Shown one piece after another: positions 34,239 to 43,811 of a stretch of DNA of 64,000 nt. How positions within the stretch are numbered: the stretch's first letter is position 1; every line of letters starts with the position of its first letter. The notes under the pieces were generated by a model. That model was not told where the DNA came from. It did no database searches and was given only the letters and a program-made list of their open reading frames with translations. The stretch is from Gallionellaceae bacterium (GTDB lineage Bacteria; Pseudomonadota; Gammaproteobacteria; Burkholderiales; Thiobacillaceae): assembly GCA_028714875.1 (NCBI GenBank), contig JAQTLN010000019.1, forward strand, positions 1-64,000. Reading direction: 5' to 3'. Position numbers and translations under genes: made by a program.

Positions 34239-35081
34239 TCATCCTTTCACCCACGTCTTCCATGCCAGCCAAAGTTTGCGCAGCGGGGTGAGCGAGGTGC
34301 GCCGATCGAGCACCTGGTAACCGTCCGCGCGGATTTCCTGGAGCAGGGCGCGGTAGATGGCGGCCATGATCAGGCCGGGGCGCTGCGCCTTGTGGTCGGC
34401 GGCGGGCAGCAGGGCCAGCGCTTCTTCGTAGGTCTGTTCCGCGCGCTGGTACTGAAACTCCATGAGGCGGCGGAAGTTGTCGCTCATTTTCGCGCGCGGC
34501 AAGTCCGCTTCACTGACGCCGAACTCGGCCAGTTCGTCCTGTGGCAGGTAGATGCGGCCGCGGCGGGCGTCTTCGCCGACATCGCGGATGATGTTGGTGA
34601 GCTGGAACGCCAGGCCCAGCCGGTTCGCGTACTTGAGCGTGGTGTGGTCACTGACGCCGAAGATCAGCGCCGCCACTTCGCCGACCACGCCGGCAACCCG
34701 GTGGCAGTAGAGGCGCAGCGCCTTGAAGTCGGGATAGCGTACGCGGCCGAGGTCCATTTCCATGCCGTCGATGATCTGCTCGAAGGCTTCCTGGGGCAGC
34801 TTGAAAGGTTCCACGGCTACACGCAGGGCGAGTGTGACCGGGTGCGAGGGCGCGCCGGCATACAGCCGCGCTACCTCGTCGCGCCACCAGGCCAGTTTGG
34901 CCGCCGCCACGGTCACGTCGTGGCATTCGTCGGCGATGTCGTCCACCTCGCGGCAGAAGGCATAGAAGGCGGTAATCGCGCGACGCCGTTCGAGGCTCAG
35001 GAAACGGAAGCTGTAATAGAAGCTGGAGCCGCTGGCCGCGGCTTTTTCCTGGCAATAGGCGTGGGGGTCGCTGGCGGGCAT
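34239..35081 (-). CDS. hpnD: Presqualene diphosphate synthase HpnD
   Basis: The 280-residue trans-prenyltransferase has the two aspartate-rich motifs of squalene/phytoene synthases: REVDDIADEC (about 42-51) and RDVGEDARRGRIYLPQDEL (about 167-185). SFYYSFRFLSLERRRAITAFYAFCREVDD is characteristic of HpnD. It condenses two farnesyl diphosphates to presqualene diphosphate. It sits between hpnC and hpnE; two family B repeats fill the 375-bp gap to hpnC. Confidence 0.93.
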   Translation of the reverse strand: MPASDPHAYCQEKAAASGSSFYYSFRFLSLERRRAITAFYAFCREVDDIADECHDVTVAAAKLAWWRDEVARLYAGAPSHPVTLALRVAVEPFKLPQEAFEQIIDGMEMDLGRVRYPDFKALRLYCHRVAGVVGEVAALIFGVSDHTTLKYANRLGLAFQLTNIIRDVGEDARRGRIYLPQDELAEFGVSEADLPRAKMSDNFRRLMEFQYQRAEQTYEEALALLPAADHKAQRPGLIMAAIYRALLQEIRADGYQVLDRRTSLTPLRKLWLAWKTWVKG

Positions 35082-35110
35082 CAGATTTCGTCATTCCCGC
35101 GTGGGCGGGG

Positions 35111-35210
35111 GTTTCTCCCCCCTTTTTCAAAGGGGGGCAGGGGGGATTTAGCGACGTTCATGGTTGCGCAATTCTTGTGGAAATCCCCCCCAGCCCCCCT
35201 TTGAAAAGGC
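35111..35210. repeat. Family B palindromic repeat between hpnC and hpnD (copy 1)
   Basis: Left arm about 35112-35150 with C-run, TTTTTCAAA, G-run and GGATTTAGCGACG; right arm about 35180-35210 with AAATCC and C-runs. Confidence 0.85.
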
Positions 35211-35259
35211 GCTTCTCGCGGATGCCTAGGATGGGAGTGGAAACGTCTGAGCAAGTGCC

Positions 35260-35361
35260 TTCCCCCTTTCCCAAAGGGGGACTGAGGGGGATTTCTCCGG
35301 GGGTTGCGCGGGTGCGGGCGTCGGCAAATCCCCCCTAGCCCCCCTTTGGGAAAGGGGGGAA
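35260..35361. repeat. Family B palindromic repeat between hpnC and hpnD (copy 2)
   Basis: TTCCCCCTTTCCCAAAGGGGG opens the element and a C-run, TTTGGGAAA and G-run close it. Together with copy 1 it occupies almost the whole intergenic gap, and the downstream arm GCAAAAGGGGGGC at 35402-35414 may be a further partial copy. Confidence 0.85.
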
Positions 35362-35455
35362 CCGCGCATGTCGGCATCGTCAGCATTCGCGAGAAGAACC
35401 TTTGCAAAAGGGGGGCGTCCGCGTGCTGAAATGTTCCGGGATGTTTCACGGCGGT

Positions 35456-36340
35456 TCAACGATGCGTCCCGCAAGTGCCGGAACTGCATCCGCCCGCCGC
35501 CTTGCGTTTACCCGGGAACGCGGCCTGCCAGAGCAGACCGGGCCAATCGCGCCAGGTCAGCACCGGGCGTTGCTGGAAGACGTCGCCCTGGGCATCGTGG
35601 AGTTTTTCCAGGATGCGCGAGCCGCCCAGGATGATCAGGCGCATCTCGAAGCCGATGCGGCCTTTCAATGCCCGACCCAGCGGCGCGCCGGCCTGCAACA
35701 TGCGGCGGGCGCGTTCGATCTGGGTTTTCATGAATATCTGCCAGAGGCCGTCGCTACGCCCCTCGGCGATTTGCCTTTCGGTAATGCCGTATTTCGCCAT
35801 CTCGTCCTGGGGCAGGTAGACGCGGCCTTTCGGCCAGTCCTGCGCTACGTCCTGGAGGAAATTGATCAGTTGCAACGCCGAGCAGATGCCGTCCGACCAA
35901 GCCTGGTGCTTCTCGTCACGATCGCCGTAGAGATGCAGCAGCAGGCGGCCGATGGGGTTGGCGGAACGCTTGCAATAATCCATCACCTCGCCGAAATGGG
36001 CGTAGCGGGTCTTCACCACATCCTGCTCGAAGGCCGAAAGCAGGTCGTGGAACAGGTTGAAGGGCAGGGCGTATGCGCGGATGTGGGGGGCGAGCGCCTG
36101 AAAGATCGGGTGATCGACCGGCTCGCCGCGCTCCAGCGCGTTTAGATTCGCGTGGTATTCGGCCAGGCGCGCCAGGCGCTCCTCGGCAGGCAGCACGCCC
36201 TCGTCGGCGAAGTCGTCCGCCGCGCGGGCAAAGGCGTAGATCGCCCGCACCGGCGCGCGCAGACGGCGCGGCATGATGATCGAGGCCACCGGGAAATTCT
36301 CATAGTGGCCGGCGTTCACCAGGTTGGGACTGGCGTTCAA
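35456..36340 (-). CDS. hpnC: Hydroxysqualene synthase HpnC
   Basis: The 294-residue squalene/phytoene-synthase-fold enzyme has ENFPVASIIMPRRLRAPVRAIYAFARAADDFADEG with the first aspartate motif (ADDFADEG, about residues 40-47) and the second region FLQDVAQDWPKGRVYLPQDEM. HpnC converts presqualene diphosphate to hydroxysqualene. The start is TTG at 36340, supported by AGAGGAG with a seven-base spacer. It is first in the hpnCDE order. No squalene-hopene cyclase gene lies in the window. Confidence 0.93.
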   Translation of the reverse strand: MNASPNLVNAGHYENFPVASIIMPRRLRAPVRAIYAFARAADDFADEGVLPAEERLARLAEYHANLNALERGEPVDHPIFQALAPHIRAYALPFNLFHDLLSAFEQDVVKTRYAHFGEVMDYCKRSANPIGRLLLHLYGDRDEKHQAWSDGICSALQLINFLQDVAQDWPKGRVYLPQDEMAKYGITERQIAEGRSDGLWQIFMKTQIERARRMLQAGAPLGRALKGRIGFEMRLIILGGSRILEKLHDAQGDVFQQRPVLTWRDWPGLLWQAAFPGKRKAAGGCSSGTCGTHR

Positions 36341-36352
36341 TGCTTGCTCCTC

Positions 36353-37120
36353 TTACAGATCGCCATTCGCCCCGGCCACCATGATTTCTTCCATCTTGTT
36401 GCGGACGTCGATGGCGCCACGGGACAGTTCCGGAGTGATGCCCATCTGGTTCTCGTAGCCACCCACCCAGTCCAGGTTCCAGTCCAGCATCATTACCCAG
36501 ATTTCCTTGTTGGAATCTTCCATGATGCCGATGCGGCAGGGCAGGAAGACCAGGAATTCCGGGCTGAGCTTGAGCAGGTCGCGACCCACGGCGATGTCGC
36601 AGAAGCTATGCACTTCGATGCGCGGCGCGGTCATGTCACCCAACACGGCCTGAAAATCCTTGTACATCAGGTTGTTGCCGACGTATTTGAAGTTGAGCTT
36701 GTTGGCGCGCAGCTTCATGGATTCCACCACCTCGTCGAAGGAGACCCCCTTCTTGACCTTGACCTTGTGCGCGAACCAACTCATCGCATCCGGCATCGAC
36801 ATGCGCATTACGTTGCTCATGATCGGCATCATCATCTGCATCATCTGCCGCTTGGTCTGCTGCGGAATGCCGGGGCGCATGGTGTAGGGCTTGGTCGGCG
36901 TCGCTTGCAGGGTGCCGACGAAGGGGATGGGCATGCCGGCCAGCGGCAGGTTGTTGGTCAAGGCGCTCAGGTCGGGCAGGGTCAGAACCGGCAGGGCGGG
37001 AAGCGGCAGGAATTGCAGGTAGGGATTCGGCGCGACAGGGGCGGCGACTTGGGCCTGGGCCGGCAGCATGAACAGACAGGCCAGGATGGAAAGCAGGCCG
37101 CGGAATAGGGTCTTGTGCAT
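36353..37120 (-). CDS. Secreted DUF302-domain protein
   Basis: The 255-residue protein has a signal peptide (MHKTLFRGLLSILACLFMLPAQAQ). A proline-rich linker follows, then a DUF302 fold: SFDEVVESMKLRANKLNFKYVG, HSFCDIAVGRDLLKLSPEFLVFLPCRIGI with two cysteines, and DWNLDWVGGYENQMGI. DUF302 proteins are widespread in bacteria and of unknown function. ATG at 37120 begins the signal peptide and is preceded by GGAGAAAC. It lies 13 bp upstream of hpnC on the same strand and may be in that operon. Confidence 0.85.
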   Translation of the reverse strand: MHKTLFRGLLSILACLFMLPAQAQVAAPVAPNPYLQFLPLPALPVLTLPDLSALTNNLPLAGMPIPFVGTLQATPTKPYTMRPGIPQQTKRQMMQMMMPIMSNVMRMSMPDAMSWFAHKVKVKKGVSFDEVVESMKLRANKLNFKYVGNNLMYKDFQAVLGDMTAPRIEVHSFCDIAVGRDLLKLSPEFLVFLPCRIGIMEDSNKEIWVMMLDWNLDWVGGYENQMGITPELSRGAIDVRNKMEEIMVAGANGDL

Positions 37121-37351
37121 GGGTTTCTCCTCCAAACGATGAAAACGTGTTGCGGAATAGCCCCCTTGCATCACGGTTCCGCATGCGGGGCGGCCGTAGG
37201 GTAACCGAACTCATGGCCCGGCTGTTGCAGGAAAGCACTGTCCATAGGGGCATACGGAGCAGTGGTGCTCAAGCAGTGGCGTTTGCCCCCTGTTTTTTTC
37301 CGCAGTGCAGCAAGCTAATATCCCGACCCTGAACAGCCCCGAGGAGACAGC

Positions 37352-38557
<1,206 letters not shown>

Positions 38558-38569
38558 TCAATCGCCGGG

Positions 38570-39823
38570 CTACACGAAGCGCGCGAGAAACGCGCCCTGG
38601 TAGCCCGGCGGCAGGGCCATCCTGATCTTGTGGCCATTGCCCGGCGCCACCGGCATGTCCTTGCCCGCCGGGTTGCTCATGTGTTCGATGACGATTTCCA
38701 GGTTGCCGCCGGGGTGGATGACTTCGATGCGGTCGCCGACCGAGAACTTGTTCTTCACCTCGATTTCCGCCAGGCCGTCTTCGCCATAGCCCAGCACATC
38801 GCCGACATAGAGACTGCGGCCGGATTCGGAATGGCCGGTCAGGTAGTTCTGGTATTCCCGATCCGGGTGGCGCTCGAAGAAGCCGCCGGTGTAGCCGCGA
38901 TTGGCCAGGCCGTCGAGTTCGCCGACCAGGCGCGGGTTGAGCGGGCGGCCGGCGACGGCGTCGTCGATCGCCTGGCGATAAGTCTGGCAGGTGCGGGCGA
39001 CGTAGTAGGGCGACTTGGTGCGGCCTTCGATCTTGAGCGAATCGACGCCCATTTCCACCAGTCGCTGCACGTGTTCGATGGCGCGCAGATCCTTGGAATT
39101 GAGAATGTAGGTGCCGTGTTCGTCTTCTTCGATGGGCATGTAGCTGCCCTGGCGTTTCTCGCGTTCCTCAATCAGGAACACGTCGCCGCCTGGGGCGACC
39201 TCGGCGTTGTGCACCTTGAAGTCCCAGCGGCAGGAATTGGTGCAGGTGCCCTGGTTGGGGTCGCGATGGTTGAAGTAGCCGGACAGCAGGCAGCGGCCCG
39301 AGTAAGCCACGCACAAGGCGCCATGCACGAACACTTCCAGTTCCGTGTCCGGGCATTCCAGGCGGATTTCCGCGACCTGATCGAGCGAAAGCTCGCGCGA
39401 CAGGATGATTCGGCTCAGCCCCAGCTTCTTCCAGAAGCGCACCGCCGCGTGATTGACGGTGTTGGCCTGCACCGAGAGGTGAACCGGCATTTCCGGCCAG
39501 GTCTCGCGGACCAGATCGATGAGGCCGGGATCGGCCATGATCAGGGCATCCGGCTTCAGCGCGATGACCGGCGCCATGTCGGCCAGATAGGTCTTTACCT
39601 TGGCGCTGTGCGGATAGATGTTGCTGACCACGTAGAACTGTTTGCCGCGCGCATGCGTGTATTCGATGCCGATACCCAGGGCGACCTCGTCGCGGAAACT
39701 GTTGTTGCGCGCGCGTAGGCTGTAGCGCGGCTGCCCCGCATAGACCGCGTCGGCGCCAAAGGCGAGGGCGGTTTCCAGCATGGTCTGCGAGCCGGCGGGG
39801 GCGAGGAGTTCGGGAGTATTCAA
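38570..39823 (-). CDS. trhP: TrhP (YegQ) tRNA U34 hydroxylation protein, peptidase U32 family
   Basis: The protein of about 417 residues closely matches YegQ/TrhP: ELLAPAGS, ADAVYAGQPRYSLRARNNSF, ALIMADPGLI, VHLSVQANTVN, EVFVHGALCVAYSGRCLLSGYFNHRDPNQGTCTNSCRW (cysteines of the U32 signature), NSKDLRAIEHV and KIEGRTKSPYY. TrhP is required for prephenate-dependent 5-hydroxylation of uridine 34 in certain tRNAs. The best start is TTG at 39823, directly before NTPELLAPAG. The frame stays open much further upstream only because it runs through a family B repeat and antisense to the Nudix gene. Confidence 0.88.
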   Translation of the reverse strand: MNTPELLAPAGSQTMLETALAFGADAVYAGQPRYSLRARNNSFRDEVALGIGIEYTHARGKQFYVVSNIYPHSAKVKTYLADMAPVIALKPDALIMADPGLIDLVRETWPEMPVHLSVQANTVNHAAVRFWKKLGLSRIILSRELSLDQVAEIRLECPDTELEVFVHGALCVAYSGRCLLSGYFNHRDPNQGTCTNSCRWDFKVHNAEVAPGGDVFLIEEREKRQGSYMPIEEDEHGTYILNSKDLRAIEHVQRLVEMGVDSLKIEGRTKSPYYVARTCQTYRQAIDDAVAGRPLNPRLVGELDGLANRGYTGGFFERHPDREYQNYLTGHSESGRSLYVGDVLGYGEDGLAEIEVKNKFSVGDRIEVIHPGGNLEIVIEHMSNPAGKDMPVAPGNGHKIRMALPPGYQGAFLARFV

Positions 39824-39864
39824 GGGAAGCGCTTCACGTTGGATGGAGACGGTTGCGGAAGAGA

Positions 39865-39964
39865 CTCCCCCCTTTCTCAAAGGGGGGCTGGGGGGGATTT
39901 CTGAGACCGATGCGTAGGCAAACGCCGCCAAATCCCCCTCACTCCCCCTTTGGAAAAGGGGGAA
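39865..39964. repeat. Family B palindromic repeat between trhP and the Nudix gene
   Basis: The left arm has a C-run, TTTCTCAAA and a G-run with GGATTT; the right arm has AAATCC and C-runs followed by TTTGGAAAA and a G-run. It sits immediately upstream of the trhP start. Confidence 0.85.
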
Positions 39965-40040
39965 GCCACGTTTCCATGTGCTTTTACATTGATCAACGAC
40001 TAACGCGGACAGCGCCTTTGCAAAGGAGGAACAGCCACGC

Positions 40041-40580
40041 TTACCTGGGCTTATGAAAAATCTGCCCCTCATGGAAGCCATAAACGCCCACCTTGCGGTC
40101 GCTGTAATAGCGTTCCAGGGTGTGCTGGATGGTGCGGAAGGCCATGTCTTCCCAGGGCATTTCGTCTTCGCTGAACAGCCGTGCTTCCAGGCTCTCCTCA
40201 CCATGAATGAAATCCAGGTGCAGCAACTTCGCGCGGAACACCAGGTAGACCTGATTGATGTCGGGCAGGCTGATCATGGAATACAGACCCAGCATTTCCA
40301 CCCGCGCGCCGGCTTCTTCCAGAGTCTCGCGGGCGGCGCCTTCCGCCGTGGTTTCGCCGTTTTCCATGAAGCCGGCGGGCAGGGTCCAGAGGCCGTATTT
40401 CGGTTCGATGGCGCGCCGGCACAAGAGAATCTTGTCTTCCCATTCCGGTATGCAGCCCACCACCATTTTCGGGTTCTGGTAGTGGATGGCGCCGCAACTC
40501 GGGCAGACATGACGCGGGCGGTTGTCGCCGGCGGGGATTTCGATGCGTAACGTGGTGGCGCACTGGGGGCAGAAGTTCAT
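40041..40580 (-). CDS. Nudix hydrolase with N-terminal zinc ribbon
   Basis: The 179-residue protein has two CxxC pairs (CPQCATTL and CPSCGAIHYQNPK) forming a zinc ribbon, then a Nudix box in GFMENGETTAEGAARETLEEAGARVE (pattern GX5EX7REUXEEXGU; key residues G, E, REXXEE). It resembles NudC-like or ADP-ribose/NAD-type pyrophosphatases, but the exact substrate is not predictable. ATG at 40580 is preferred over TTG at 40595. Adjacent nadC makes a link to NAD metabolism attractive but unproven. Confidence 0.88.
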   Translation of the reverse strand: MNFCPQCATTLRIEIPAGDNRPRHVCPSCGAIHYQNPKMVVGCIPEWEDKILLCRRAIEPKYGLWTLPAGFMENGETTAEGAARETLEEAGARVEMLGLYSMISLPDINQVYLVFRAKLLHLDFIHGEESLEARLFSEDEMPWEDMAFRTIQHTLERYYSDRKVGVYGFHEGQIFHKPR

Positions 40581-40604
40581 GGCTGGGTGGCTCAAGGTGG
40601 CGGC

Positions 40605-41528
40605 TCAGAGGAAACGCATGGACAGGTCCACCGCGCGCAGGTTTTTGGTCAGGCCGCCGATGGAAATGCGGTCCACCCCGGTTTCGGCGATGGCGCGCAC
40701 CCCTTCCAGGGTGATGCCGCCGGAGGCTTCCAGTTGCGCCCGCCCGGCACTGAGCTGAACGGCGGCGCGCATCCCGGCGAGGTCGAAGTTGTCGAGCAGG
40801 ATCAGCGTCGCGCCCGCCGCCAGGGCCGTGTTCAGTTGTTCCAGGGTTTCCACTTCGATCTGCACGCTGATTTTCTCCCCTCCCCCTGCGGGGGAGGGGC
40901 CGGGGGAGAGGGAACCCGCGCCACTAATTTGGCCAAGCCTGTTCGGAGTGGCGACACCCGCCAGCGCCTGGGCGGCGCTCAGCGCCGGCTCGATTCCTCC
41001 CGCCGCCGCGATGTGGTTTTCCTTGATGAGAATTCCGTCATACAGGCCGATGCGCTGGTTCTCGCCACCGCCGCATTTCACCGCGTATTTCAGCGCCAGA
41101 CGCAGGCCGGGCAGGGTTTTCCGCGTGTCGTAAATGCGCGCGCGGGTGTCGGCGATGGCGTCCACATAGCGCCTTGTCTCGCTCGCCACGCCGGACAGGG
41201 TTTGCAGAAAATTCAGGGCCGGCCGTTCGGCGCTGAGCAGCGCCCGCGCCGGGCCGCTGATTTCGCACAGGGTTTGCCCCGCCGTGACGCGCTCGCCATC
41301 GCGCGCCAGCCAGTCGATGCGGATGCCGGCATCGATCGCCATGAAGCAGGCATCGAACCACGCCGTGCCACACAGCACCGCATTTTCGCGCGTGATGACG
41401 CGCGCCCTGGCCTGGCTGTCGGCGGGAATGAGCCGGGCGGTGAGGTCGCCGGCGCCCACGTCTTCCTCAAGCGCGGCGCGGACGTTGGCGGTGATGGCGT
41501 CTTGCGGGGATGGATTCATGCTGGGCAT
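40605..41528 (-). CDS. nadC: Nicotinate-nucleotide pyrophosphorylase NadC with a repeat-encoded insertion
   Basis: The protein of about 307 residues is quinolinate phosphoribosyltransferase, which forms nicotinate mononucleotide from quinolinate and PRPP in NAD synthesis. Family segments are DVGAGDLTA, LNFLQTLSG, YDTRKTLPGLR, KYAVKCGGGENQRIGLYDGILIKENHI, LILLDNFDL and ASGGITLEGVRAIAETGVDRISIGGLT. Normal NadC proteins run from KENHI through one helix directly to the VEVE strand. Here about 28 extra residues, including SLSPGPSPAGGGEK, interrupt that helix-strand junction; they derive from a family C repeat arm. Confidence 0.93.
   Translation of the reverse strand: MPSMNPSPQDAITANVRAALEEDVGAGDLTARLIPADSQARARVITRENAVLCGTAWFDACFMAIDAGIRIDWLARDGERVTAGQTLCEISGPARALLSAERPALNFLQTLSGVASETRRYVDAIADTRARIYDTRKTLPGLRLALKYAVKCGGGENQRIGLYDGILIKENHIAAAGGIEPALSAAQALAGVATPNRLGQISGAGSLSPGPSPAGGGEKISVQIEVETLEQLNTALAAGATLILLDNFDLAGMRAAVQLSAGRAQLEASGGITLEGVRAIAETGVDRISIGGLTKNLRAVDLSMRFL
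40873..40921. repeat. Family C repeat arm inside nadC
   Basis: CTCCCCTCCCCC, then TGCGGGGGAGGGGCCGGGGGAG and AGGGAACCCG, matches one arm of the family C elements found in the nif operon. It is in frame and adds Ser-Pro-Gly-Pro-Ser-Pro-type residues to NadC. Confidence 0.85.
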
Positions 41529-41661
41529 CGTTGCTCGGCCGCCAGGGGCGGGGCGCCTATCTATATAGCGGGTCGGGCAGCATTGTAGGGGGGCTGATTA
41601 CGGCTGTCATAACTCCCTCCATCGGCGCCGCAAACACCAGAAAAGAAATCCTGGCGGCGGG

Positions 41662-41691
41662 TTGCTTCCCGCGTGGCTTCGCCACTAGAAT
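41662..41691 (+). promoter_or_regulatory. Predicted sigma-70 promoter for tRNA-Val
   Basis: TTGCTT (41662-41667) and TAGAAT (41686-41691) are separated by 18 bp, ending 13 bp before the mature tRNA. This is a consensus match only. Confidence 0.55.
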
Positions 41692-41704
41692 GCGCCCCGA
41701 CCTT

Positions 41705-41781
41705 AGGCGCGTAGCTCAGCTGGTTAGAGCACCACCTTGACATGGTGGGGGTCGTTGGTTCGAGTCCAATCGCGCCTACCA
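41705..41781 (+). tRNA. tRNA-Val (GAC)
   Basis: A 77-nt cloverleaf includes the encoded CCA. The acceptor AGGCGCG pairs with CGCGCCT; the D-arm is GCTC...GAGC; the anticodon stem CCACC/GGTGG encloses loop TTGACAT with anticodon GAC; the T-arm is GTTGG TTCGAGT CCAAT. It closely follows the common bacterial tRNA-Val(GAC) sequence. Confidence 0.97.
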
Positions 41782-41790
41782 ACACAGCAG

Positions 41791-41837
41791 AAGCCCTCTC
41801 CCGGGGCTTTGAAGAAAGCCCCTTCGAGGGCTTTTTT
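41791..41837 (+). terminator. Extended terminator hairpin between tRNA-Val and thrS
   Basis: AAGCCCTC (41791) pairs with GAGGGCTT (41826-41833) and GGGGCTTT (41803-41810) with AAAGCCCC (41815-41822), separated by a small internal loop and followed by a six-T run. It ends only 20 bp before the thrS start, so it could be a leader attenuator for thrS as well as the tRNA terminator. Confidence 0.85.
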
Positions 41838-41857
41838 CGTTTCCGAAGGTGGCTGAT

Positions 41858-43753
41858 ATGCCTGTGATTCGTCTTCCCGATGGTTCTGAACGTGTTTTCG
41901 AGGCGCCGGTGACGGTGGCCGAGGTGGCCGCCAGTATCGGCGCCGGCCTGGCCCGCGCGGCGCTGGCCGGCAAAGTGGACGGCCAGTTGGTTGACACCTC
42001 GTTCCGCATCGACCGTGACGCCAACCTCGCCATCGTCACCGACAAGGATGCCGACGGCGTCGACCTGATCCGCCATTCCACCGCCCATCTTCTGGCCTTC
42101 GCCGTGAAGCAACTGTTCCCGGACGCCCAGGTGACTATCGGCCCGGTGATCGAGGACGGCTTCTTTTACGACTTCTCCTATAAGCGCCCCTTTACCCTGG
42201 AAGACTTGGCGGCGATCGAGAAGCGCATGGGCGAGATCGCGAAGAAAGACATCCCGGTGTCGCGCGAGGAATGGGACCGCGACCAGGCGGTGGCTTTCTT
42301 CGAGTCCATCGGCGAGCACTACAAGGCCGAGATCATTTCTTCGATTCCCGCCGGCCAGACCATTTCCCTGTACCGCGAGGGCGATTTCGTCGACCTCTGC
42401 CGTGGCCCGCACGTGCCGTCCACCGGCAAGCTCAAGGTGTTCAAGCTGATGAAGCTGGCCGGCGCCTACTGGCGCGGCGACTCGAAGAACGAGATGTTGC
42501 AGCGTGTCTACGGTACCGCCTGGGGCAACAAGGACGACCTCGCCGCTTACCTGCATCGTCTGGAAGAGGCGGAGAAGCGCGATCACCGTCGCCTGGGCAA
42601 GCAGCTCAATCTGTTCCACTTGCAGGAAGAGTCGCCGGGCATGGTGTTCTGGCACCCACACGGCTGGGTGCTGTGGCAGGAAATCGAACAGTACATGCGC
42701 CGCAAGTTCATTGAGCACGGCTATCAGGAAGTGAAGACGCCGACGATCATGGACAAGTCGCTGTGGGAGAAATCCGGCCACTGGGAAAACTACCGGGAGC
42801 AGATGTTCACCACCGCGTCGGAAAACCGCGATTACGCGGTGAAGCCGATGAACTGCCCGGGCCATGTGCAGATTTTCAACCACGGCCTGCATTCCTATCG
42901 TGACCTGCCCATGCGCCTGGCGGAGTTCGGCTCCTGCCATCGCAACGAGCCTTCCGGCGCGCTGCACGGCCTGATGCGGGTGCGTGCCTTCACCCAGGAC
43001 GATGCCCACATCTTCTGTAGCGAGGCGCAGATCCAGCCCGAGGTGTCGGATTTCATCAAGATGCTGCAAGCGGTGTATGCCGATTTCGGCTTCAGCGATG
43101 TGCTGGTGAAACTGTCCACCCGTCCGGACAAGCGCGTCGGTTCCGACGAATCCTGGGACAAGGCGGAAGCCGGTCTGGCCGCCGCGCTGGAGCAGAACGG
43201 CCTGGCCTTCGACCTGCAACCGGGCGAGGGCGCCTTCTACGGCCCCAAGATCGAATTCACCCTGAAGGATTCGCTCGGCCGCCTCTGGCAGGTCGGCACC
43301 ATCCAGCTCGACTTCAATTTGCCGGTGCGCCTGGGCGCCGAGTTCGTCGATGAAGACAACACGCGCAAGCCGCCGGTGATGTTGCATCGCGCGATTCTCG
43401 GTTCGATGGAGCGCTTCATCGGCATCCTGATCGAGCATTACGCCGGCAACTTCCCGGTCTGGCTGTCTCCGGTGCAGGTGGTGGTCATGAACATCACCGA
43501 CAACCAGGCGGAATATGCCGCTGAAATCGTGCAAAACCTTAAAAAACAAGGTGTCCGCGCGGTTTCTGACTTGAGAAACGAGAAGATCACCTATAAAATC
43601 CGCGAGCACTCCATGCAGCGCGTCCCCTACCAGATCATCGTTGGCGATAAAGAACGCCAGGAAAACAAGGTTTCGGTACGCAAGCGCGGTGGCGAGGAAC
43701 TTGGTCAGATGGACCTGGAAACTTTCCTTGGCAAGCTGCTCGAGAGTGAGTGA
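41858..43753 (+). CDS. thrS: Threonyl-tRNA synthetase
   Basis: The 631-residue class II synthetase has an N-terminal TGS domain ([20 protein letters not shown]). The editing domain (about 65-225) has [19 protein letters not shown] and [17 protein letters not shown]. The catalytic core has motif 2 [24 protein letters not shown] and motif 3 [13 protein letters not shown], with zinc ligands including MNCPGH. The anticodon-binding domain follows. ATG at 41858 is preferred, with GAAGG upstream; GTG at 41849 is an alternative. It heads the classical thrS-infC-rpmI-rplT-pheS-pheT-ihfA order. Confidence 0.97.
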   Translation: MPVIRLPDGSERVFEAPVTVAEVAASIGAGLARAALAGKVDGQLVDTSFRIDRDANLAIVTDKDADGVDLIRHSTAHLLAFAVKQLFPDAQVTIGPVIEDGFFYDFSYKRPFTLEDLAAIEKRMGEIAKKDIPVSREEWDRDQAVAFFESIGEHYKAEIISSIPAGQTISLYREGDFVDLCRGPHVPSTGKLKVFKLMKLAGAYWRGDSKNEMLQRVYGTAWGNKDDLAAYLHRLEEAEKRDHRRLGKQLNLFHLQEESPGMVFWHPHGWVLWQEIEQYMRRKFIEHGYQEVKTPTIMDKSLWEKSGHWENYREQMFTTASENRDYAVKPMNCPGHVQIFNHGLHSYRDLPMRLAEFGSCHRNEPSGALHGLMRVRAFTQDDAHIFCSEAQIQPEVSDFIKMLQAVYADFGFSDVLVKLSTRPDKRVGSDESWDKAEAGLAAALEQNGLAFDLQPGEGAFYGPKIEFTLKDSLGRLWQVGTIQLDFNLPVRLGAEFVDEDNTRKPPVMLHRAILGSMERFIGILIEHYAGNFPVWLSPVQVVVMNITDNQAEYAAEIVQNLKKQGVRAVSDLRNEKITYKIREHSMQRVPYQIIVGDKERQENKVSVRKRGGEELGQMDLETFLGKLLESE

Positions 43754-43760
43754 ATAACCT

Positions 43761-43798
43761 GAGGAGCCGATGCAACTGATCGGCTCCTCGCTTTTTTT
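43761..43798 (+). terminator. Perfect terminator hairpin between thrS and infC
   Basis: GAGGAGCCGAT (43761-43771) pairs perfectly with ATCGGCTCCTC (43779-43789), followed by GC and seven T residues. It lies seven bases after the thrS stop and ends 13 bp before the predicted infC start. Confidence 0.92.
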
Positions 43799-43811
43799 AA
43801 AGGGGCTTGAA

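Noticed and set aside
39824-40204. Extended N-terminus of TrhP
   Set aside because: The open frame upstream runs through a family B repeat and antisense to the Nudix gene; homology to TrhP begins at NTPELLAPAG.
43770-43811. ATG at 43770 as the infC start
   Set aside because: It lies in the stem of a perfect terminator hairpin and adds 14 residues absent from the conserved IF-3 N-terminus.
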